A stretch of DNA of 64,000 nt from Caprella mutica (GCA_947561585.1 CANNZV010001638.1:1-64000); one strand, 5' to 3'; numbered from the stretch's first letter, positions 13,235-25,590 are shown. The notes: a model not told the origin generated them from the sequence alone. Made by a program: numbers and translations.

Positions 13235-14950
13235 ATACTACCGTCTACAATTCTATTTTAATTCACTTTAATTTTAATTACTATTATTTTTCCTATCTAT
13301 ATTATATATTTCTTATATACTGTACATTCTATATTTCCGCCTTCAATTTCCTTCTGTATTCCCTATAGATTATCCTCCCTCCTATAGCTACATTTACAGT
13401 CATTTACACCTATGTAAATGACATTGCTTTAGTTTGAACAGTTTTACATATTATTGCTACTGTTATGGGGTAAGTTTCGAGTTATCGGATAGTTCCATAT
13501 TGTTGATCATATAAGAAAGAATATATAATAATTATCATTTATCTAGTTATTTTAATAATTATTATTTATATTTCACTTATAGTTAATTTTGAGTTTTTTT
13601 TTTGGTAAATTTCACAAATCACAGTTTTTTTATTTTTTTTTATTTTCAAATTTTATAAATTTGTTCTATAGTACCCAGACTAATTATAAAATATCTACCA
13701 GCATTACAATTAGTAAAGTATATTTTAGAAATGTGAAAATAGTAAACTCTCAAACAATCATTAATGATACTTATTTTGACTAAATTTGATCATCTGTAAA
13801 CAGTTATTAATATTACAGAATTAAATTAAAATAACCATTAAATTTATATTATAAAAATACACATCAGTTTTGAATAAGTAAAGAAAACATATACTATATT
13901 ATTATTTACATGCAAAACTGAAAAAAAAAATTCAAATCAAATAATTCTGTAAACAATCATTACTAATTTTTATCTGAGTAATTTTTCACGCACGCTAAAC
14001 ATTTTACTGAACGCATTTCACAAACTAAGTACAAGAAATGATTTCTCGGCTCGGATGTTTGTTCATTTCGAGACAGTGCCAGGATGTTCCCTAGAGGACT
14101 ACTTTCGATATGACTAAGTGATTGCTAGGGAATGCAGAGGGGATATAAAGGGAATATAAATATAGAATATTGAGCTTTCAAGCGAGGAATTTGAATCAAC
14201 AGGTTAATATTTAAAACGTTGATGACAAGTCATCTGCTGGACTATCACTGGTAGTAAGATGGTGTACCATTTTAAAGAGAAATAAAGTTGATATTGAGTT
14301 TTATATGTTCTTAATAGTTCAATTATATATATTTTTAATGTCAAAATTTGACCAAAGTCTTATTCATAAAAATATGTTTTCTGGAAAAAATGTATAATAA
14401 AACAGTGACAAAACTGGATTAAAATAAGAATAATTTTCTATGATAGTTCAGTCCTTAGTGAATCAAATTGATTTGTTTTTATAGTTTACCAATATATTTT
14501 CAATCGGACAGCTTTTCTCTTTTTTGCAAGATATTCTTTTTAAAATATTGTAGGGGATTTCTTCAATCTGAGTTTCAGAAATTAAAAGATTTTCTTTTAA
14601 TTTAAAATATGTCAGGAAAGGGGAAATGAAGGGAGAAAAACCGTTCAGGCTTTTCTTGGCAAAATAAATGACTTTTCACGAGGAAAAGAAAGGAGCTTTT
14701 AACAAATGAAAAAGAAATTCCTATGACTCAATTGAAATGGAAGATTGATTATAATTAAAGAAATTGATTGGCAAACCATTTAGTGGTGCAAACAACTCAC
14801 TGCACCACACACCACTCACGGCACCACACACCACTCACTGCCTATCACGAACAATTCGTCCACGAAATGCTACATTTTGTAATAGTGAAAAATAATATGA
14901 TATATGTCCCACATGCACTTTAAAATACAACATAAAGAATAAAGAAATTC
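13235..14950. other. AT-rich spacer with half of a TIR element
   Basis: 13465-13531 is a left arm of the GGGTAAGTTCCGAG family. A short direct repetition CACTGCACCACACACCACTC occurs near 14800. No gene seen. Confidence 0.45.
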
Positions 14951-14956
14951 GTGGAG

Positions 14957-15366
14957 GAAATGACCATTGGACGAAATGTCCGTGGAGGAAATGTCCGTGA
15001 ACGAAATGTTCGTGGACGAAATATCAGTTGGACGAAATGTCCGTGGAGGAAATGTCCGTGAACGAAATGTTCGTGGACGAAATATCAGTTGGACGAAATT
15101 CTCGTGGACGAATAATCTGTGGACGAATGTTCCGTTTTCGAATGTTCTGTGGACGAAATGGCCGTTAGACGAAATGTCCGTTAGACGAAATGTCCGTTTG
15201 ACGAAATGTCCGTTGGACGAAATGCCCGTGGACGAATGTTTCGTGGATGAAATGTCCGTTGGACGAATATTCCGTGGACGAATATTCTGTGGACGAATGT
15301 TCCGTTCCGTTGACGAATGTTCCGTGGACGAAATCTCCGGAGACGAATGTTCAGTGGAGGTATTTT
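14957..15366. repeat. GGACGAAATGTCCG minisatellite
   Basis: Degenerate 15-18 bp units with a hairpin-like core GGACGAAATGTCC. The 148-codon frame through it is a by-product. Confidence 0.85.
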
Positions 15367-15916
15367 CGTGGCACCCACTGGTTTATAGCTGCACTAACTG
15401 TGTCCCTCATTAGTGTGTCATAGAAGGTAGTAAAGTGAAGAAGTAGCTCTCTATTCACATTACAGTGAGTATTACCTCTCCAGATGAAGCATAATAAAGT
15501 CTTTACAATGAGTAAACAGTCCTTATTACTCTTGCTCTGAGAACTAATATCAGGATTACACCTTCCGTTACCCTGACAGAAAATGAACCAGAAAAGCAGT
15601 TTTTAAATGCATGATTTGGTGCAAATTGGAATTGTGGATATAGAGATTTTAAAGGTTATTTGTGGGCTCTGTTTTAAACTTATTTTCCAATTTCAAACAT
15701 TTGGAAAATTCGTTATAAAAAATGTTTATTTTAGAATATTGTTATTCATACAATAATTTACTCCAAGATATATAAATGAATATATTATAATAATTGAGAT
15801 ATAAGTTTATGGATAATAAATTTAAAATACAAAATTCAGAAAGAATACCATTCATATTACAAACAATAATAATAAAGATACTATTAATAAATTATAATTT
15901 AAAGTTATTAATCTCT

Positions 15917-15972
15917 TTATTTTAATTGGTATCCATGATACCTGCAGGTATCATGGATACCAATTGAAATAA
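15917..15972. mobile_element. Isolated central palindrome of the modular TIR elements
   Basis: GGTATCCATGATACCTG and its exact complement (15928-15961) with AATTGG arms, one mismatch over 28-bp arms. No matching outer arms are visible, so it is a remnant or solo core. Confidence 0.65.
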
Positions 15973-15974
15973 CG

Positions 15975-16218
15975 AATTAGTAAGTCTCTCTCTTTAGTTT
16001 TTTGTTTGACTGGCCCTTTATAGTACATCAGAAATACGGAGGTTTTAGTTATTTTGTTATTGTTATTGTTTAGTTATTGTTAGTTATTGTTAGTTATTTG
16101 TTTGACTGGCCCTTTGCTGTACATCAGAATTAGGAGGTTAATCCGCCCCTCTAAAACTTTATAATTGACTGCTGTACTGAGTAAGAAACTAACAACTTTT
16201 TAAATACCTGGATTAGAG
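15975..16218. other. Spacer with a duplicated TTTGACTGGCCCTTT segment
   Basis: The segment with TTGTTTGACTGGCCCTTT and GTACATCAGAA occurs twice (about 16000 and 16100), separated by TTAGTTATTG repeats. No gene seen. Confidence 0.5.
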
Positions 16219-16221
16219 TGT

Positions 16222-16437
16222 TAGGGAGCAATTGTTAGGATTGTTAGAGTGGGATTGTTAGAGAAGGATTGTTAGGATTGTTAGAGAGGGATTATTAGAG
16301 AGTGATTGTTAGGATTGTTAGGATTGTCAGAGAGCAATTGTTAGGATTGTTGGAGAGGGATTGTTTGAGAGGGATTGTTTGGGAGGGATTGTTAGAGAGG
16401 GATTTTTAGGATTGTTAGAGAGGGATTGTTAGTGACA
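16222..16437. repeat. GATTGTTAGAGAGG tandem repeat
   Basis: Irregular 10-18 bp units of GGATTGTTAGAGAGG. Confidence 0.85.
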
Positions 16438-16678
16438 AAGCTCATGGATGCAGAGAAGCTACTCCGTGAATGCAGGTACTTAGTTCAAGATTAAAAAAAT
16501 TACAATAAAAAATTAATACCAAATTGATTGTTAATGTATATAATAAAATTGCCTTCATCAAAATAATCAAATAAGAATTTCAATATTGAGAATAAATATT
16601 AAATAAAAGCCTAAAAAAATAAATGGACAGATTTTACAATATTAAACCCAGCAAAAAAAAGGTGGGCGGGATTTACAC

Positions 16679-17244
16679 ACCTATCACATTCCTATCACAT
16701 GGCCAAAATAGGGCTATCACATACCTACGATAGCCCTATCACATACCTACGATAGTCCTATCACATGCATGACATAGCCCTATCACATGCATGAGATAGT
16801 CCTATCACATAGCCCTATCACATACCTACGATAGTCCTATCACATGCATGACATAGCCCTATCACATAGCCCTATCACATACCTACGATAGTCCTATCAC
16901 ATGCATGACATAGCCCTATCACATAGCCCTATCACATACCTACGATAGTCCTATCACATGCATGACATAGCCCTATCACATAGTCCTATCACATACCTAC
17001 GATAGTCCTATCACATGCATGACATAGCCCTATCACATAGCCCTATCACATACCTACGATAGTCCTATCACATGCATGACATAGCCCTATCACATACCTA
17101 CGATAGTCCTATCACATGCATGACATAGCCCTATCACATAGTCCTATCACATACCTACGATAGTCCTATCACATGCATGACATAGCCCTATCACATAGCC
17201 CTATCACATACCTACGATAGTCCTATCACATAGGGCTATCTAAT
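16679..17244. repeat. CCTATCACATAC minisatellite with a higher-order unit
   Basis: Blocks CCTACGATAGTCCTATCACA, GCATGACATAGCCCTATCAC and ATAG recur in a fixed order about seven times. Confidence 0.92.
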
Positions 17245-18034
17245 CCTGCCTTCTGACTGCCATATTTTTGAGAGGAAATTCTTTTGCAACAACATCAAAT
17301 CTGATGAAATTTCACCGCCAATAATTTGGTAAAATAGCTTCCCCTTCCTTGAGAGGGGATGAATGTAAAGTACGGCAGTAATCCCCAATCCAGAGGCAAA
17401 TTCCCCTTGAGATACAACTTGGAATATGAGTTCCTGAATTCCAGTTTTTCGCTAGGACTATCGGGAATCTTAAAGAAGGGAGAACGTTACGCAAGATGAA
17501 GAGACTATTTGTACCCTTCACGTCCGTCTTGCTGGGTACGGGTTAGATAATTTATAAATTTAGGTAAATCATTAGATAATTTAGATACATCAATAGATAA
17601 TTTAGATACATCAATAAATACATCATTAGATAATTTAGATATAATTACGGTGTAGTATAATTAAACAGCAGACCTTATTTAAAATGAACTGAAGAGAGTT
17701 CTTTGAATTAAATAATGATAATTAAATTGACTGGGTGTGTCACTAGATTTTTAAACATTAGATCTAAAAAAATAGCCCGTTATCATCACAAAGTGCAGCT
17801 ATAATTAAATAAATTTAATACAATAAATGCAGGCTTATATATTAACAAATTATTGATTCAACTAATTACAAATAAATAATTATTTTGTTTGCATTCAGAT
17901 TTGCAAATCATTTTCATTTTTTTCCGGAAATGTATATATTTCACCTCTAAAAAAAGTGCAAGTCATGGTGGTGTGGTTGGGGGGAGTATTTTTTCAAATA
18001 CAATTATTTAGCGTTAGTAAGCAAATTATTGTTA
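17245..18034. other. Spacer with a less AT-rich segment, no gene supported
   Basis: 17270-17530 is less AT-rich and has a 69-codon minus frame, but no splice sites, similarity or codon pattern support a gene. Confidence 0.4.
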
Positions 18035-18040
18035 CATAAG

Positions 18041-18343
18041 CAGTGTAACACTGTAAGCAGTGTAACACTGTAAGCAGTGTAACACTGTAAGCAGTGTAAC
18101 ACTGTAAGCACTGTAACACTGTAAGCAGTGTAACACTGTAAGCACTGTAACACTGTAAGCAGTGTAACACTGTAAGCAGTGTAACACTGTAAGCAGTGTA
18201 ACACTGTAAGCAGTGTAACACTGTAAGCAGTGTAACACTGTAAGCAGTGTAACACTGTAAGCAGTGTAACACTGTAAGCAGTGTAACACTGTAAGCAGTG
18301 TAACACTGTAAGCAGTGTAACACTGTAAGCAGTGTAACACTGC
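18041..18343. repeat. 17-bp minisatellite with palindromic unit, 18 copies
   Basis: Unit CAGTGTAACACTGTAAG, containing the palindromic CAGTGTAACACTG; a few units read CACTGTAACACTG. Open in all minus frames by chance. Confidence 0.95.
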
Positions 18344-18465
18344 TCTTATTTCTCACTCTTTCATTATTTTTAACTCTAAATATTTTCTTTAATAAAAGGT
18401 AAAAGGGGCTAAAATATTTCAACTTGCGACATTTGAGTGATGGCTAACATGCACTGGAATTACAT

Positions 18466-18612
18466 TATATTATGTAAAAAATAGCAATATTATATTTTAT
18501 AAAATATTAATATTATATTATGTAAAAAATAGCAATATTATATTTTATAAAATATTAATATTATATTATGTAAAAAATAGCAATATTATATTTTATAAGA
18601 TATATTAATATT
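18466..18612. repeat. About 56-bp AT-rich tandem repeat, 2.5 copies
   Basis: Unit begins TTATGTAAAAAATAGCAATA and continues with TTATAAAATATTAAT. Confidence 0.85.
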
Positions 18613-18776
18613 ATATTTGATAATATATTAATATCATAAAAATAGTGTTGATAATAGAATTATTCTTTGCTAAATTTGTTCTAACCAAATAATAATAATA
18701 TAATAACCTTAAATTATCCGAATAATGTAAGAGATTTCCTTATAAAATATTAATAAAAAAGAGAGAGGGCATGTTC

Positions 18777-18970
18777 CAAGTTATCGAACACATTCCACAT
18801 TTTCGATCATATGAGAAAAAATAATTATTGTTATTTAACTTTTAATTGGTATCCATGATACCTGCAGGTATCATGGATACCAATTAAAATAACGAGTTAA
18901 AATGTTTAATTGTATATTAATCCGATATGATCGGAAATGAAGAGCCGGTCAATAACTTGGAACTTCCCTA
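18777..18970. mobile_element. TIR element, GGGTAAGTTCCGAG family, with core palindrome
   Basis: Outer arms (TTCCAAGTTATCGAACA and complement AATAACTTGGAA) enclose a perfect 50-bp palindrome at 18840-18889 centred on a PstI-like CTGCAG. Could fold into a very stable cruciform or RNA hairpin. Confidence 0.75.
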
Positions 18971-19242
18971 ACTTCATTAATTTTTTATTTAAGCAAATTC
19001 AAAATAGGCTCTAAGAAAAAAAACGTAAGGCTATAAAGAAATATAAAAAAACAATAAAAAGAGAATTAATAATAATAACACAGTAAATAATAATCACCAA
19101 TATAATCACTACATTAACAAGAAATAAAATAAAATGACTAACTCTATCTTGAGTAATTAATTCACAATGAAATAACTAAAAATACACATTAAAAAGTTAA
19201 AATAATCCATATTAAAAACATAAATAAATTTCAAATAATATA

Positions 19243-19415
19243 CAGTGTGTCCGCTAAAAATGTATCCACTGCCATCGAATATATCTTATAAGTACTATTT
19301 ATAATTCATTAGTATTAATCTAAGTATTCATGGTACCAACATATTTTGCATATTATCGTGAAATGATGAATAATGCAGATTCAAGGCAGTGGATGCATTT
19401 TTTGCGGACACACTG
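19243..19415. mobile_element. 173-bp Tc1/mariner-like MITE
   Basis: Termini CAGTGTGTCCGCTAAAAATG and the complement of GCGGACACACTG, internal GTATCCACTGCC paired with GGCAGTGGATGC, flanked by TA on both sides. No coding capacity. Confidence 0.75.
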
Positions 19416-19419
19416 TATT

Positions 19420-20330
19420 TAAACAGAAAACCTAACAGATTAATACATATCTATAAGGACAATGGATATAATGTTATTTGTTGAATTAATAGCATTTTAA
19501 TCTTTGTCTACACTACTATTATCCTTATTAATCTTTGTCTACACTACTGTAATCCCTATTAATCCATCAGTATAGTAATTCCATACGATTAATCATCTAG
19601 CAACCTAAGTAGAATATTATGAAGTGTATTGCATGGTATCTAGATACCATTAATAGGAAATTGGAGTGATGTGGTATCATAGATACAACAGGTGAAGGAA
19701 GAAGGTACTAGTGTATCTAGGTAAATTGTTTCAAAACAATAATGCTCAAATGAATATAATATAATATAAAATCTGATATCAAAATATAATTTAAAAAATA
19801 TAATATTAAAATATAATAATAAAAAAAAATATCAAATATAATAATAAAAAAATATTAAATATACTATTATAACATTAATATCCTCTTCAAGGTACTCTTA
19901 TATTTTTAATCATTAATATGACATTTACTATTAATTTCAGAGTATATAATCAATTTACTCTTATAATAAAACTAAAGATTTATTATAAAGTTCCATCAAA
20001 AATAAAAGACTTAGTTAATTGAAAACGGATTTAATTGAAATATTCATTCAATTAACTTTACATTAAACAGCTCTCTTATTTTTGGTTCAATTAAGTAAAA
20101 CATATCTTTACAATATAACTCATTTAATTACATTATTCATCTTCAATGCAATTACTCGAAATGCATCCTTCAAATTATTTAATTACCTAATGGCAAAGTT
20201 CCCCAAACAATAAAATAACATTGTTTGTTAATTGCATTACTAATAATTAACAGTGACTATAAAAACTATAACAGTTGAATGTATTAGTGTACACTTTATA
20301 CATGATAATTAAAGTCTGTGAACAATAAGA
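19420..20330. other. AT-rich spacer, nothing beyond a short direct repeat
   Basis: TTAATCTTTGTCTACACTAC occurs twice near 19500 and 19530. No gene seen. Confidence 0.5.
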
Positions 20331-20455
20331 CTGCATGTGCACTGTGCAATGTGCACTAATCTGCATGTGAACAATGCTGTGTGCGCACAGCTGTTCTTTT
20401 TATCATTTTTTGTTTTTGACCACATTTTGTTAGTATCCGCATTTCTTTTGTGTCC

Positions 20456-20830
20456 ATTTTTGTTTGTGTCTAATTATATTTGTGTCGACATTTTTGTTTA
20501 TGACCACATTTTGTTTGTGTCTAATTATATTTGTGTCGACATTTTTGTTTATGACCACATTTTGTTTGTGTCTAATTATATTTGTGTCGACATTTTTGTT
20601 TATGACCACATTTTGTTTGTGTCTAATTATATTTGTGTCGACATTTTTGTTTATGACCGCATTTTGTTTGTGTCTAATTATATTTGTGTCGACATTTTTG
20701 TTTATGACCGCATTTTGTTTGTGTCTAATTATATTTGTGTCGACATTTTTGTTTATGACCACATTTTGTTTGTGTCTAATTATATTTGTGTCGACATTTT
20801 TTTGTTTGTGTCCATTTTTGTTTATATCCA
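20456..20830. repeat. 51-bp minisatellite, about 7 copies
   Basis: Unit contains TTTGTGTCTAATTATATTTG and TGTCGACATTTTTG; the two variants GACCACA and GACCGCA are in blocks. 51 is a multiple of 3, hence the open frames on both strands. Confidence 0.93.
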
Positions 20831-20918
20831 CATTATTTTGCTCACATTTACATTTTTTTGTGCATATCCACATATATATATTTGGTTACCTTTTGACGTC
20901 ACGTTTCTGTTCATACGA

Positions 20919-21046
20919 GGGTAAGTTACGAATTATCATCTTCGGTCATATGAGAAAAAACAATATAAAAATTACTATTAATTTTTATATTGTTTTTTTT
21001 TTGTATTTCCGAAGATGTGGTACTGACCGATAATTCGTAACTTACC
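20919..21046. mobile_element. TIR element, GGGTAAGTTACGAATTATC family
   Basis: Arms GGGTAAGTTACGAATTATC and complement GATAATTCGTAACTTACC, with CATCTTCGGTCATATGAG inside; left arm is missing part of the GGTCAGT segment. Confidence 0.7.
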
Positions 21047-21409
21047 TACCATTATACAGTTCATGCACGTACACACTAGCACATATTAGCTATTTAGTTA
21101 GTAAATAGGTATAATATAAAGAACACAAAGGTCCCTTTGTCTGTACCTATGTATTAATTACACAGAGTTATATTATTATGATTATCGTAAAGATGTTTAA
21201 AACACTTCTATTTGACTTGGTAACCTCTTCAACTACGAGATGGTGTGAATACGTCCCATGTTAATACTTTAAATCGAACGGAAAATTAAATTATAATTCT
21301 TAAATCTCAATCAGTGTACCATTGGTGTCATTTTGAAGTCAGAGTAGAATCTATGGTTTTGTTTCTGCCATTAAACATAACCCATTAATATTTATTGTAA
21401 AATATATAT

Positions 21410-21584
21410 TCAGTGGAACTCCTCTATAGTGAATCTTGAGTAAGAGAGTAGGCTCTATAGTGAACAAAATTTTCTTTAGTCTGCCCTGAATGGACATGAG
21501 TTTGATATAACTGATGGTCAATCATGGCAGACTGAAGAAAATTGGTTCACTATAGAGGCTTTCATTATACAGGAGTTCTACTGT
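21410..21584. mobile_element. Palindromic TIR element, CAGTRGAACTCCTCTATAG family
   Basis: Ends CAGTGGAACTCCTCTATAG and complement of GGAGTTCTACTGTA; interior arms CTATAGTGAACAAAATTTTC and TCTGCC also pair. The CAGTAGAAC start resembles pogo-type TIRs; that assignment is inference. Confidence 0.65.
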
Positions 21585-21945
21585 ATATAAATAAATAAAT
21601 AAAATAGTTCATAAACCAAAACCCAGAAATTTTAATAGATTTTTAATCTAGATTGTAAAATAAATAGATAAATAAATAAAATAAGAATACAAGCAGAATT
21701 GTCGAAATCACGCATCCAATCTGTCGCGGTTGGTGGGTGTAAATTACACGTCTATATAGTGTCACTTTGCCCTAAGTCAAGCGTGACGCAATCATCAAAT
21801 AGCAACCCATCATCAGCTGCTAGATACCATCACCAACATCACCACTCATCTTAACCACTCTTAGAAACAGCCATGAAACTTAAACTGCTCTATTTTGGGT
21901 CAATTTGAACCACAGGAAAAAATTAAACAACAATAAAAACAACAA
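21585..21945. other. Spacer, nothing recognised
   Basis: AT-rich with short AAATAAATA runs; the segment 21720-21880 is less AT-rich but has no supported gene. Confidence 0.45.
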
Positions 21946-21949
21946 ATAA

Positions 21950-22480
21950 CCGTAAGAGTTCATCCCTAGTGGAATATTATTTGTATTGACAGTAAATAGA
22001 TATTGTATGAATGTTCTCCACCGTAAGAGTTCATCCCTAGTGTAATATTATTTGTATTGACTGTAAATAGATATTGTATGAATGTTCTTCACCGTAAGAG
22101 TTCATCCCTAGTGGAATATTATTTGTATTGACTGTAAATAGATATTATATGAATGTTCTTCACCGTAAGAGTTCATCCCTAGTGGAATATTATTTGTATT
22201 GACTGTAAATAGATATTGTATGAATGTTCTTCACCGTAAGAGTTCATCCCTAGTGGAATATTATTTGTATTGACTGTAAATAGATATTGTATGAATGTTC
22301 TTCACCGTAAGAGTTCATCCCTAGTGGAATATTATTTGTATTGACTGTAAATAGATATTGTATGAATGTTCTTCACCGTAAGAGTTCATCCCTAGTGGAA
22401 TATTATTTGTATTGACTGTAAATAGATATTGTATGAATGTTCTTCACCGTAAGAGTTCATCCCTAGTGGAATATTATTTG
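21950..22480. repeat. 71-bp tandem repeat, about 7.4 copies
   Basis: Unit begins CCGTAAGAGTTCATCCCTAG and ends ATGAATGTTCTTCA. Copies are nearly identical, so the amplification is recent. Confidence 0.95.
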
Positions 22481-22797
22481 TATCTTCTTGTAGAGAAGAA
22501 TTACTTTACTGTATATATATATTATAAATATATATATATTATTACGATATAAATTATAAATAAAATCATTTTAAATCCGTCCAGTAACCTTCACTCCATT
22601 TAAAATAACTCCGTCGTTAAAATCAATTCAAAACTCAAACTCAATCCCGTCATACAAAGTATAATAACATTTATTCCCTTTTCGAAAATAACTCAAAAAT
22701 ATTTAAAGTGTTTGCATCAGTAAAAGTGGCCTTCAAAAAAATATGAAATATTCTTTTTTCTCCTTCATCCGCTTGACAGGCACGTCCGTTACACTTT

Positions 22798-22954
22798 CAA
22801 CATATACACATTCAACATATGCACATTCAACATAAACACATTCAACATATGCACATTCAACATATATACATTCAACATATGCACATTCAACATATACACA
22901 TTCAACATATGCACATTCAACATATATACATTCAACATATGCACATTCAACATA
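22798..22954. repeat. 15-bp CATTCAACATATGCA array, left part
   Basis: About ten units alternating CATATGCA, CATATACA and CATATATA. The array stops exactly at an inserted TIR element and resumes at 23126. Confidence 0.93.
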
Positions 22955-23122
22955 TGGTAAATTACGAATTATCGGTCAGTTTCACATCTTCGGATTTATT
23001 TTTATTGGTATCCAAGATACCTGCAGGTATCATGGATGCCAATAAAAATAAAAATTAATAACAATTAGAATATCGTTTTTTGACCGAAGATGTGAAACTG
23101 ACCGATAATTCGTAATTTACCC
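22955..23122. mobile_element. TIR element inserted inside a minisatellite
   Basis: Arms GGTAAATTACGAATTATCGG and its complement, flanked by TA at 22953-22954 and 23123-23124, with the shared core palindrome at 23007-23040. The same satellite lies on both sides, so insertion is later than the array. Confidence 0.8.
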
Positions 23123-23125
23123 TAT

Positions 23126-23163
23126 AAACATTCAACATATTTACACATTCAACATATACACAT
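23126..23163. repeat. CATTCAACATAT array, right part
   Basis: Continuation of the array interrupted at 22955. Confidence 0.85.
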
Positions 23164-23755
23164 GAATGCCATCGGCCAAATTCTCGGGTATTATTCGACA
23201 AAGTGTTGCTTCCGGATAAAACCTTTCACCTGATAGGCACGGGCGGAAAATATCCGGGAGCAATCTATCCGGAATCTAGCTGCGGAGTTCTAAAACACGG
23301 ATCTTTCAACAGAAAAATGGTAAAAGAGAAATTGTTAAATTAAAAATATCTAAAACGAGTTAAGAAAACGAATAAATATTAAAAATGGTGAACAAGTGCA
23401 CAGGCACAATGTAAAAAATATTAAAAAATATGTTTAATACCTATATGAATGTTTAATAAAAAAATACAATTGGTATAGAAATATATATAATAATGTTAGT
23501 ATAAAAAGGTAACACATAATAATTTATCTATTTAAGTATCAAATTTATGTTGAACCAATTCAATTACAAAGTAACTAACCACATACTTAAATATCTACTT
23601 ACTTAATAGTATAATACACAGCATTTATTCACCTGCAAACTATTAGGTAAAACACCTATATAAAATAGCAGTAAATTTCACAGCAAAAAGAACGAATATA
23701 AGGTTAGGGAGGCGTAAAACAACACTTTTAACACTTTTCTTCGATTTGAAGAGAG

Positions 23756-23792
23756 CCCCCCCCCCCCCAGGGTAACAGTTGAGGGGGGGGGG
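23756..23792. other. C13 and G10 runs in inverted arrangement
   Basis: Thirteen C, a 14-base spacer, then ten G. They can pair as a GC-only hairpin or form four-stranded structures. Confidence 0.85.
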
Positions 23793-23933
23793 TATAACAT
23801 ATCAATGGAGGGTTTGCGGAACATGTTCTGTATAGAGAGATGTAAAAGAATGTTTTAATTGATGTTGTTAAGCGATGTTATTAACCGGGGAAGAAGAGGG
23901 AAAATGTTGAGAAATTTATGTTCAAATAAGTTA

Positions 23934-24058
23934 GGGACATTGAAAGTTAGGGACATTGATTGTTAGGGACATTGAATATTAGGGACATTGAATGTTAAGG
24001 ACATTGAATGTTAAGGACATTGAAAGTTAGGGACATTGAAAGTTAGGGACATTGATTT
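23934..24058. repeat. 16-bp TTAGGGACATTGAATG repeat, 8 copies
   Basis: Degenerate tandem units. The TTAGGG string is incidental. Confidence 0.85.
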
Positions 24059-24061
24059 AAG

Positions 24062-24262
24062 TCTACAGTAGACCTCCTCTATAGTGAACTCCTCTATAGT
24101 GAACAAATTTTCTTCAGTCTACCATAAAATGACCATTATTGTTAGAAAACTGGTGGCCATTTAGGGCAGACTAAAGAAAAGTTTATTCACTATAGAGGCT
24201 ACTTCCTTACTCAGGACACTATACAGAATTTCACAATAGAGGAGTTCTATATACTATACATC
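24062..24262. mobile_element. CTCCTCTATAGTGAA TIR element
   Basis: Left TACAGTAGACCTCCTCTATA, inner CTATAGTGAACAAATTTTC, and the matching complements to GAGGAGTTCTATA. Same family as 21410. Confidence 0.65.
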
Positions 24263-25080
24263 TGCAATGGAAAATACAACGATAAAATAAATTGTTCGAA
24301 ACAAATAAATGTACGACATTATATAGTTTTGTTCGAGTGCTATAAATGTTTGCCACATTGTTTTTGAGGCTTAAAATGCTTTCACAGGATGTGATACGAA
24401 GGCCTGAAGGATGTAATCCACTCTCCTGAAAAATACTGAATATATATATATTGCATCCACATCGTGCAGGGCTACAATAGACAATTTTATGAAACTTGTT
24501 AATGAATATAGAGCCACAAGATATAAAAATATAAAATACATCAAAATAAAAAGATGTGAATTGCGTATGGAATTATTTATAAGATTGTATCCCATATGAA
24601 GACCACTTTTATTGAAATATCAATGCTTTTACCCTTTTTGGTAAAAAAAACGTTCTTGTGGGAATATAGATGCTGCAGACTTTAAAAACGAATAGGCTTG
24701 AGTTGCTGAAACTCCGTGACTTTAATTGTCACTGACATGTTCGTTTATCGTATTAATATCTATAAAATTATTGAAACATGCTTTGTTCTATTTAGTTATA
24801 TATCAATAGTTATAGCCCAGTTGAAGTACAAGAGCTGTTGCATCACGTTTCAAACTAGCTAAATCACTTGCAGGAATATTAGCTAATGAGATACCACCTA
24901 GCTATTCTGAGATTAGTTTCGTCCCGGTGATGTTATTCAGCAGAACATAGAAACTAGAGCAGGAGATGTTCGTTCTGCCCTTACAAGTAAGACGGAAATC
25001 TAAGATGCACTGCAACGACTGTCAAGAGAGCATTAGTAGCGATCCTATAATGTGAATCTAATAAATCTATACAATCAGTG
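24263..25080. other. Spacer, no supported gene
   Basis: A 74-codon minus frame at 24371-24595 is hydrophobic and AT-driven with no supporting signals. Confidence 0.4.
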
Positions 25081-25082
25081 TG

Positions 25083-25356
25083 AAGGGCCGTACACACGTG
25101 TAGGGTTTTCCAAGTTTTTCCACCAGACTTTTTGCTAAGCTCCTCCTACTTTTTCCACGAGAATATGAGAAAAAACAATATAAATTATTTTTTATTTTAG
25201 TTGGTATCCATGATACCTGCAGGTATCATGGATACCAACTGAAAAAAATAATAATTATATCGTTTTTTCTTATATTCTCGTGGAAAAAGTAGGAGGAGCT
25301 TAACAAAAAGTCTGGTGGAAAGATTTTAAGAAACACTACGTGTGTACGGGCCTTTA
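25083..25356. mobile_element. Long-hairpin TIR element, AAGGGCCGTACACACGT family
   Basis: Arms of about 110 bp: AAGGGCCGTACACACGT, CCACCAGACTTTTTGCTAAG, CTCCTCCTACTTTTTCCACG and their complements. The centre (25203-25236) is the same palindrome found in two other families. Second copy at 31830. Confidence 0.8.
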
Positions 25357-25535
25357 AGAATGAAATAAGATTGGAATAATTGGAATACATCCTTTAAATA
25401 TTTGGTCTGTGAATTGAACATTTAAAGAAGCTTTTGACTATAAAGTTACGAGCTTCGCCCGTTAGACCCGTATAATGTAATATATATTTTAGGGGTGACA
25501 AAATATAAAAAAATACAATTAGATAGAATTGAAAT

Positions 25536-25590
25536 AGAGGTAGTTCCGAGTTATCGAACGGTTTCATATTTTCGATCAAATAATTAATTA
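25536..25590. mobile_element. Left half of a GGGTAAGTTCCGAG-family element
   Basis: GTAGTTCCGAGTTATCGAAC and TTTTCGATCA are clear; no right arm found. Confidence 0.5.

Noticed and set aside
12616..13235. Frames of 180-200 codons on both strands
   Set aside because: Due to the 99-bp repeat; no unique ends.
20337..21033. Frames of 147-195 codons on both strands
   Set aside because: Due to the 51-bp unit; composition follows the DNA repeat only.
23934..24058. Telomere-like TTAGGG sequence
   Set aside because: The string occurs once per 16-bp unit, not as tandem hexamers.
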